64,000 nucleotides of DNA from positions 16,246,708-16,310,707 of the forward strand of contig OW679202.1 of the NCBI GenBank assembly GCA_940337035.1, given 5' to 3'. The position numbers and the translations under genes are program-made. The notes under the pieces are model-generated. The model saw only the letters and a list, made by a program, of their open reading frames with translations. It was not told the DNA's origin and searched no databases. This stretch comes from Agriotes lineatus. Taxonomy: Eukaryota; Arthropoda; Insecta; Coleoptera; Elateridae. Positions 55,834-64,000 of the stretch are shown here, piece after piece (the stretch's first letter is position 1; the number at the start of each line of letters is the position of its first letter).

Positions 55834-56832
55834 TATGTACATACCGTTTTATTGACAGTATATTATAATGCGTAACAATTTTCTTATTTTTTATGGGAAT
55901 AATTTAAATGAGGCGCAACATAATTTTTAGAACCATCCTTTCTGACAATTTTAATTTTTGCTCACCAAAGTAATATTTCGGCTCCAAAAATAATAAATGA
56001 GTACCAGAATGCTATTACCAGAAATATATTTGCCGATCACTAAAAATATTATTTCTACGACCACTACTAAAAGTAGGCCTTTTAGCACTAGCTTGTTTCA
56101 CTAAAAGTGACGTTTTATAATTTAGCATGTTTAAAGGGATCAGCTGTTTACTTTTAGCAGATGTGTGGTATAAAGTGAAGTGAGGTTATAAACCACAATT
56201 TCGAACTGGAAGTGAAGTTGTCAAGTTATTCTAGTTACTTCTTGCATTAGAGGTAAAGTGTTATTTAAACAATTAAAGCGTTATGTAATGAATACAGTCA
56301 GATGTGTAGTATTAATAATTACCTTTGATAACTGACTTTGACAGTACTGGCTCCACAAACATTCACCTGCGCGTCAAGGCCTACTGTTTATTATGACATA
56401 AATTATAACTATCGTAGATGCAAACCTTTGTTAAATCGACATTTATGGATTAATAACAGTAAATTTAAGGTCGTAGAAAAATATTGTAAACGTAACCTTC
56501 GGCTTCGTTCCATAATTTTCATGTCTCGTTCATAAACCTCAACTTTTAGCATTTGTTGCATAAATAGCTATTTTAAACTAACAAAACTTACTTTTATCAC
56601 CAGAAATATTAACGAAGGGCCAAAAATGAATACTAGAAATGACAACTAGGAATAATAAAAGATCTCCAGAAATAATTATTGACATCTATTGTTACTAAAT
56701 AAGCTTTTAAAAAAATCTGTATAGGGCTTTATATGGAACTTCCCTCGTAAGTCGAAGTTGGGAGAATAAAATTTTTGAACAAATCAAAGGAAACAAATAG
56801 CTACCATATGTCTTTCTACTCTACAATACATA
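55834..56832. other. No recognised gene
   Basis: AT-rich. Repeated phrases such as CACTAAAAATATTATTTC and ACTAGAAATGACAAC suggest decayed repeats, but no unit can be defined. Confidence 0.35.
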
Positions 56833-56834
56833 TA

Positions 56835-57055
56835 CTGTCGTGGTCAATAAATTCGGGTGATTTTTAAAATCTATTGTACATACGTAGTTTCACTTAGTGA
56901 GGCATAATGATTAGAAAAGTACTAAATGGAAATTTGACAACACGAAAAACATGTAATGCCATTTTATAGCTGTAGTGATTTGCTAAGTCAGAATCAAACA
57001 GTAAATTAAACCAAAATCGCCCCAAGAATTGGCCCGAATTTATTGACCACGACAG
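56835..57055. mobile_element. Tc1/mariner-type MITE, 221 bp, TA flanks
   Basis: CTGTCGTGGTCAATAAATTC at 56835 is matched perfectly by its complement ending at 57055. TA on both sides (56833-56834, 57056-57057). Non-coding. Confidence 0.92.
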
Positions 57056-57057
57056 TA

Positions 57058-60000
57058 TCTTATTTTGGTCAAGGGAAAGAGTCTAAGCTGTATGCAAAAT
57101 AGTTTACTCTAACCAATAGTTCTAGAGTTGCAGTATCGATCGCTGCAAATTTCTGTTCTGTTCAACCTATATCTCTTAGTTCCAAAAATGCCTATTTTGG
57201 TAAAAATCTGAGCTATGTGCAAACTATTACTTTTATATAATTAACAGTTTCTGAGTTAAAGCAAAAATAGACATTTTATTTTTTAAGGTGCTCGCCCAAA
57301 AATTATCAATATCAATTGGGATCAAATATAATGTACACCAAATTAAACCATACATCCCTAGCGCTGTCCACCAAAAAATTTAAGGAACATCAAAAAATCT
57401 TAATGCAACCCAAATTATTATACTTCGGAAAATGAGAACAGCACCACTAAAATAGCTATGTTGCGCGTTGTTTTACCACTGCTTACATTTTAAATTCTAT
57501 ATGTCTATCAATTTTACTAAATGTTCACCAAATTTAGAACGCTAAAGTTACGCGCCCGTGCTGTACATAATAAATATTCGCGCTATCCATTTATATTTAG
57601 CCTTTCTCGAAAAACTACTTGTGCGTCAAATAATTATTCTGTTACTCCAAAAATGAAATAAGCTCGCGCATCTCTCCTTGTCGCTTCCAGACACACTTCT
57701 TGCAGGCTTCATCTTCCAGCCGCACATTGTGCTTGGTAGCTTTTACAGCGAGTGTAACCAGTGTATTGCTGTACGAAAAGACTTAATAAGTTTCATTTTC
57801 ATTTTTGTTTTGTGAATTTTGTGGTAGATTTTTATATATATATTGATTTATATGCAAGAATTCTACAGACTTATTTCTATATCCCCATTTATAAACAAGA
57901 CCTAATAAAGCATGATACATTTTTTCTTATAAGTGATATTTAGGCTTGGCGAGAATTATAAATCTGGGTATACTTTTGAAATTGAATGTGCTATAAAATA
58001 TAGTAAACATTGTGTATTTCTGCTAAATAAATAGTTTTTTTAACTGCTAAATAATATAAAACACTGACGAAAATTAAATATCTGGCTATCATGTTAGAAT
58101 GAAATGCGGAATAAAATTTGGTGAACATTTAGCATTTTTAGCCAACGAAAGTTATTTTTAGGAACAAATAATATAAGAGACTAGCATGATGTCAATATTT
58201 GGTTGTCGCTCTCAGATTATGTATTTTCTTAATTTTGGTGAGCATTTAGTATTTTTGGGAAACAAAAGTATTTTTTTGTACGAGAAGATTGGGTAGATTT
58301 GGTAGACTGTTAAATACCACCCATATCAATTTATGGCATAAATAATACAAAATGTAGAACTATTATTATTTACTCATATAACGTACATTTCACATGATTT
58401 TACCTATAATTTGTGGGATTTTTTAAAATGTATATTAGATTTGCTCAAATACGTATTATTTCTGGTGCTCAATTTTACTTTTAGCCGTATAAATTCCATA
58501 AATTTTGAAGTATATGTGCTCAAATACTAATTTCTGGTGGTAAAATTAAATACTTAATGCCCACACCATAAATAGGCAACCAAATTCTGTTTTGGGTATC
58601 AGTTATGAATAACTAGGGACTAAAATCTTGGTGTTTACATTTTTGGTGGCAAAAGAAAATATGAGATGAAATCAATATTTCTTTGGTGCTCAATTAAATA
58701 CTACCCTTTTTTTTATTAAAACGATATTTTTTAGTCAATTCTGTACCGATTCTTATTTTTATTTTCATGTAAGAAATGTTTTAGTTATTACTTATAATAT
58801 CCGTTGTTTCTGACTTGAAACATTTTTAACACGTAAGGTAGAACTTTGATTAGACTAATCACATTTCTGCAGACACCAATCTGGTAGAGTTCTAGTAGAT
58901 TTCAGTTCCGCAATTGGTAGATTGGCATTTGTAACTGTTGGCAACCATGCTAATGTGTCTATATGATAGGTTTCTTAATTTTAGAAGCCATCCAGATAAT
59001 TTGACCTTTCTCGGTCCAGGAAGTATCACGTTCTTAAAGATACTTGTTCAGTTCTGATTATCGAGATATTTCGCATATTATCTTAAATATCTTAATTGGT
59101 GGAGACATAGGGACTGGGACACGAAGACGTTCTTAATTAAGCTCTTATCCTTTAGGACGGACTTAACCGCAAATGCGAATGGGAATACCTGCAGATTGTG
59201 TAATGAGGACCAAAAAATATTTTGAAGGCGCTCTTTAAACTAAAACTAATGAATATTCATTTAGAATGCCTTTATTTTTAATATCTTATTATAATTTTTC
59301 AATTAATAAATTAGGCAAAGTGCCTGTTTAACGCATTCTAATTGCACCCTCCTCTCGCAATTCCCTACGATGAAGAATTATTGCGTGCAGAACTAGATTT
59401 TTATGCTGAATCTCCTCATTTCAGACTGCATGTTTAAGAAATCGATTCAGCATTTAGATGTAAACAGTGCCCATTCATAGTGTACCAGTTTCCATTGTAT
59501 TTCTAAAATTGCTGAAGATGAAGCTGCTATGGATGTTTGAACACACGACGTATTCATTACAATGTTACGCAACTGAACATTTGCAGCCTTTTTAAATTTT
59601 GAAAATTCGAAGCGGCTTCTCCCAGCAACGTGTTATTAATTGCACGTCAACATGGCAAGGTTCTATTGAAGTTCATCAAATTAAGCGCGAACATAATGAA
59701 TTAATTTATTTCGCCATAAACGTGTATTGAAATCGAAAATTGTATCGTGTAGTATGTATATAAATAGCCACGCGCAATTTACGTTGATTAAGAAAGTAAA
59801 GTACCTTGATCAACTACTATGTGGTCTACATTTACTTTGGTAATAAAATCATTAAATTTTATGAAACTAAAAGTTCGATGTCAGCAATAAATGTCATATT
59901 ACACACAAAAATGTTTTCAAATTTCGCACGCTCAGTTTACTTGTACCATAACATCTAAATAACATCTTCATTGCCTAATTTTATACATCACATGTATTAA

Positions 60001-61958
60001 ATAATATTTACGTCAGCTTTTGCTGTTATCCAACGCAAATATACCAATAACACATTCTTTTTAAATTGATTTTTGTAGCAGTTCGGCATAAATTATTAGA
60101 AATATCTTGGAAGCCTTTTCGCCGCCTTTAAACAGGTCTTTACTCGTGATGTAAGTCCTGCTGTCTTATATATTCAAATTTCCATGGTGAAAACGGTGCG
60201 TGATACGATATTACGCCATAAATTAATTTAGGTTAGCAAACCATTTAAGTGTGTTATAAAAATGTGTCCAATTAATTTCTAAGAATTTGTATTAACTTTG
60301 AATAACGCAATGAACTGGTAGTTGTCCTTGAAATCTCTTAATTTATGGTACTGTAAACGTTTTTACAACAAATAGCAGGTTTTTATTTCTAATTTGACAA
60401 CACTAACCAATCTAGGTATCTATGACCAGTGAGAAAAAAATCGCATTTTTGTGCAAATGTTTGTACAAATTAAACAATATATAACTAACCAAACGTTCGT
60501 GTATTTGATAGTCTCTTCCTAACGTTATTTGATCTTATAATTTTGTAACGCCCCATTTTTAATATCTCTAGTTGATTCATATCCTGAGATTATTCTAATT
60601 ACTTCGAGTTTAGTACTAATTTGTTCTAGAAGAAAAGAAATGCAAATTAGGGAATGTGTAACTTAAGAATGTAAACAGTTTGTGATCAGAACTAACGATA
60701 TAAATAAATTTACCAGATTTTAGGTTTATGATCTCAGACATACGCAGGTCGCTTTGATATAAAACTTAATGTTAGCTTCGTCAATTATTGTTTTTGTGGG
60801 ATGACATCATTGAAAAATAATAGACTGCTGGTGTTTGTGGGGGTCTTTGAATAAATAACACTAATAGAGACTCAAATTAAATTAAAAATTAAAAACATCC
60901 AATATTTACACGAAAATGACATAGCAAGAGGTAGTAAGTTCAGTTGCTGCTATTTTTCAGCACAATTTCTTGCTGTTGCCGAACTTTAACAAATCGATTT
61001 GTAAGCTCAGGGAATCTAAGCATGCCGTAATTGAAAATTTAGTTCAATGATGGAACAACGGTTAAGGACAAACAAGTTCCAGATCCACTATATTCTACCT
61101 TGAAGATTATTTAAATTTGTGAAATTTTTTGCTTAATTAGTGAAATCCTGCATTGTAGATCTCTCGATTAAATTATTACTAATTGAATTGCAAAGTAAGT
61201 TGTGGATTTTTACACAGCCGAACTGGAAATGGGTAACAGCATAAACAATTAGTTCATTCTTGCTTGATAATTATTATACCCTTAGTCGACGAGACTAAAA
61301 AATAATAAAGGTCATTGAAACTGCACACCGTCAACGGGTTTGAAATTATGCCTTGACACTTGGCTTAACTTGGCTCACATTAAATTAACGCGCTAATTGC
61401 TGAAACACAAATGGAGCTTGTTTTCCTGCTTCACCATTTCAAGTTCGCTGCTTATATTGTTAAGATGTTACAATTAGTAGCCTAAATATCTGGTACTTAC
61501 ACACGTACCTAATGACCTTCATTGCTCAATTAAAATTAGCCCCATCCTAAATATTGGTAATGAGAGAAAAAGACGACCGCTGACGTAATAATTAAGCAGG
61601 GTACATGGCTGCAGTAGTTAAATTAACTCGACCATTTTCAAATTTATTATCTACCGAACTTATAATTCCTGCGTAATTAACAACCCGAACGGCAAGCAAC
61701 TCTTCTGAAGATACTTCTCACGCTGCGTCCATTCGATAATTTCCGTAGATCAAGTAAAAATGATTTTTTCGAAAATGGTTTTTTGTGGCGCCCACATTAG
61801 GTAGTACTCAGGGTGAAACCTTGCAAAAATAATATTGTAATTAATATTTGTTTGTGGTCTGCTCAATAATGTATATTAAGTAACAAAACATTATTCGATA
61901 GAGTCAGAAACGAAAAATCCGCGACGATATGAGGATAAGCTCAACGCTATGCAAAAAA
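57058..61958. other. Long AT-rich stretch, diverged repeats at 57.95-58.7 kb
   Basis: No gene recognised. From about 57950 to 58700 phrases of the type AATTTTGGTGAGCATTTAGTATTTTTGG recur in diverged form with spacing near 125 bp, suggesting an old tandem array. A somewhat GC-richer spot at 57660-57760 has no frame. The rest, to 61958, shows nothing I can name. Confidence 0.35.
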
Positions 61959-62635
61959 TCTGGTGTGATACACTCACACAACTGCCTTTTACAGTGATCT
62001 TATAATTAGTCAAAAATTTCATTTTTAATTTTTAACCATTTGTTAAAACTTTTCAAAAATTACAAATTCTACAAAAACGGTACAAAATCGAGTGTTAGTT
62101 GAAGAGACAAATTTTCTCTAGAATTTTAAGGTGAATTCAAAAATGTAATAATATACCTGGTGTTTTATTTAAAATAGGAGTTAATAAAAAAAATAGAAAA
62201 AAAAACAAAAGAAACCCACTTTAGAAGTATTCAACTGGAAAATCACCTATCTCACATCAATACACATTAAAAATGTAAGAAAAATGTAAAATTTAAAAAA
62301 AATCGTTAGAGCCGTTTTTGAAAAAATCGACAAAAACTGAAAAATCACAAGAGTAAACACCTACTTCCGGTTATGCGATTTTCTTCAAAAGCTTGCTGTC
62401 TCATCTACATAGTACACAAAACTTATATATGAAGTTTCAATGCCATACCTCTTTTCGTTTTTGAGATATTCTGTTCACAGACACACAGACACACAGACAG
62501 ACAGACAGACCAATGAAAAAAAATATGTTTTTTGGGATCAGGGGACTCTAAAACGTGAAGATCTGTTGAAAACTCAATTTCGAATTTTTGGGGTGAATCC
62601 AATACTTCCTTTATAGTAGTAAAAGGAAGTAAAAA
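61959..62635 (-). repeat. (GTCT)n-bearing interspersed repeat, copy C
   Basis: Runs from TCTGGTGTGATACACTCACA to AAAAGGAAGTAAAAA, with the AGACAGAC microsatellite at 62478-62509 and a terminal hairpin TACTTCCTTT ... AAAAGGAAGTA. Collinear with copy B over its whole length. Confidence 0.9.
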
Positions 62636-62639
62636 TTGA

Positions 62640-62870
62640 AGAGAACGAAAGCTAATGTGGTACGGGCATATGAGGAGGATGCCAAACGACAGATTACCGA
62701 TAAAATGCTGGAAATGGAAATCAGACAGAAGGAGACGTGGCCGACCTAGACTGAAATGGGACGACCAGATTAAATTGGCAATAGAGAGACGAGATCTGGA
62801 AGAGCAAACAATATTTGATAAAACTAAATGGAGAATGGGTTGCGGAAAACGGCGAGAAGCTGTATAAGAA
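62640..62870 (+). pseudogene. LINE C-terminal fragment (RTE-like), 5'-truncated
   Basis: An open frame of 70 codons starts within LMWYGHMRRMPNDRLPIKCW and continues KSDRRRRGRPRLKWDDQIKL, ending ...KWRMGCGKRREAV. The WyGHm.RM and GRPr.kW.D.i motifs are the extreme C-terminus of RTE-like LINEs. The stop at 62865-62867 is followed by a (TA)n tail. It begins directly after the (GTCT)n repeat and may be an intact 3' end. Confidence 0.75.
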
Positions 62871-62874
62871 CCGC

Positions 62875-62895
62875 TTATATATATATATATATACG
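62875..62895. repeat. (TA)n microsatellite
   Basis: TATATATATATATATATA directly after the LINE stop codon, probably the tail of that retroposon. Confidence 0.8.
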
Positions 62896-63245
62896 TACAT
62901 ATAAGTAACAATACAAATAGTTGTTGCGCCATCCTCAATTTAATTTGTTTTGAATGGAGGTGTTGCAAGCCTCGCAATATTTACCTAGCATAAAATACAC
63001 ATTTAAATTAATCCATTGCTTGCAATACTACCTTAAGAATATTTTTATTTCCGCAACAGAATAGCAGCGTCCTCATCGTCAAGGCTAGGAAATGTTCATT
63101 TACTAACTAAAGTGTTTATAGGAAATTGATATGGAAAACTCGAACTTTTCGTAACAAGTTAGAAAAAATTACAAATTGGCGTTTTAGATATTTGAAATGA
63201 AAGTTTTTTTTTAAATCTCTAGAACTAGTTTCTCCAGTTTGAATA
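62896..63245. other. No recognised feature
   Basis: AT-rich; a short minus-strand frame at 63116-63325 is not recognised. Confidence 0.4.
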
Positions 63246-63248
63246 CTT

Positions 63249-63311
63249 GAAAGGGCTAACGAATATAATCTTATATTTGTCGACTTCGAAACAGCTTTTG
63301 ATACAGTAGAA
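63249..63311 (+). pseudogene. Tiny LINE reverse transcriptase fragment
   Basis: Twenty-one codons reading ERANEYNLIFVDFETAFDTV carry the FVDFe.AFD block with the first catalytic aspartate of LINE reverse transcriptases. Sequence on either side loses the similarity at once. It is a scrap left by rearrangement or by later insertion. Confidence 0.6.
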
Positions 63312-63481
63312 ATATACTGCTCCACAAATGAACTGGAGCACCCATAAAATAGCTATTTGTGGTATAAGTGAATAAAGACCAATTGGATAAAATTTTCTTT
63401 ATTCACGTGTATCATACAAGATTTTTTCCAATTTTGAAAAATTTTCAAAAAATTTTATTGATTAGGTAATTTATTTACATA
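63312..63481. other. Short non-coding spacer
   Basis: Contains the small palindrome GCTCCA...TGGAGC (63328-63350). May include the 3' end of the Crypton element; not defined. Confidence 0.35.
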
Positions 63482-64000
63482 TTAATAATTTGATGAACTA
63501 TTAAGAAAGTTGACTCTACTTTCGTCAGGGTCAAGTGCAGTGGAAGTTCCAGGCCTTTCATTTGAATTTACATCTGTCAAAATTTTTCTTGACGTGGATA
63601 TTTTTTGAGCAATTGATTCGTCGATATACTGTTCTGCTACTGTAGAAGTCTTCCAGCCTGCGTGCCTTTTTAGAGCTAATAAGTCAGCTCCTGCATTTGC
63701 TAGTAAATTTGCGGAAGTTCTTTGGAAACAGTGTCCGGTATAAAGATCATGATTTGGTAACTTCAGATATTTTGCTGTCATTTGAGATATCTTTGCAAAA
63801 GTGTTGATACCAATAGGTTGTATTGTGCACTTTTGATTACGATAACAGAGAAAAAAATTTCTGTATGGTACGTTTTGTGGACGTAAATTTTGTACTTCTT
63901 GTAAATTTCTATCAAATCAACTTGACAGTTTTCATTGATAATTGTAAATTTGCGGCTTTTATTCGTTTTAGTGTCCGGAAGCGAAATTATTAGAACATAC
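63482..64000 (-). pseudogene. Crypton-type tyrosine recombinase, C-terminal half, broken
   Basis: Minus strand, running off the window at its N-terminal side. Near the edge LPDTKTNKSRKFTII corresponds to the ...TKT...R.f region. After a frame change near 63895, NFFLCYRNQKCTIQPIG is followed by LPNHDLYTGHCFQRTSANLL, LLALKRHAGWKTSTVAEQYI and a Ser/Asn-rich tail. The HxxR box reads HCFQ (Gln codon 63722-63724), so a catalytic arginine is lost. The later His (KRHAGW) and the nucleophile Tyr (EQYI) remain. Cryptons move by tyrosine recombination. A captured host gene of the same family is an alternative. Confidence 0.75.

Noticed and set aside
62423..62977. Minus-strand frame of 184 codons
   Set aside because: It spans the antisense of the LINE C-terminal fragment, a (TA)n tract and the (GTCT)n repeat; an artefact of repeats.

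Overview
This is a eukaryotic, AT-rich window that is almost entirely mobile-element DNA in many states of decay; I found no convincing protein-coding host gene. An insect is the likeliest source. The evidence is an env-bearing Gypsy/errantivirus element primed by tRNA-Ser (as in 17.6/297-type elements), several RTE-like non-LTR elements, a LOA/R1-like non-LTR element with the gag-like ORF1 common in insects, an insect-type Crypton recombinase, TA-flanked Tc1/mariner MITEs and (GTCT)n-bearing interspersed repeats. I cannot name the insect order from sequence alone.

Layout. 0-4.7 kb: plus-strand LOA/R1-like LINE relic (ORF1, endonuclease, reverse transcriptase, start of RNase H), cut off by a palindromic fold-back element (4.68-5.61 kb). 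6.7-13.2 kb: one minus-strand RTE-like LINE that reads in the right order but is split by insertions: a LINE fragment with 11-bp target duplications, an AT-rich segment bounded by a 12-nt inverted repeat, and an unassigned segment that itself hosts a 1.96-kb fold-back element with perfect 9-bp target duplications. 13.7-16.1 kb: a small MITE, a DNA-transposase tail and another RTE-like LINE. 16.2-17.3 kb: short tandem repeats and a (GTCT)n repeat.

17.57-25.92 kb: an 8.36-kb errantivirus-like LTR element with near-identical LTRs, 4-bp target duplications, an 18-nt primer binding site, gag, pol, env and polypurine tract. Its genes carry at least ten frameshifts and stops, and pol is split by an unrelated segment of about 0.8 kb, so this copy cannot encode working proteins.

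26-45.8 kb: a possible non-coding first exon (26.44-26.60 kb, weak), TA-flanked MITEs, five minus-strand LINE fragments, a hAT element with 8-bp target duplications, a tRNA-like SINE, a six-unit satellite array (37.4-38.7 kb) and a tRNA-Ser pseudogene. 45.8-51 kb: mostly unassigned sequence with one SINE. 51.0-55.8 kb: a nest of up to four levels (TA-flanked outer element, mariner relic, Tc1-like palindromic element, (GTCT)n repeat), with a second hAT copy inside the outer element. 55.8-62 kb: unassigned AT-rich sequence and one MITE. 62-64 kb: a third (GTCT)n repeat copy, LINE fragments and a Crypton tyrosine-recombinase pseudogene running off the right edge.

All assignments rest on reading motifs, repeats and target-site duplications by eye; no database search was possible.
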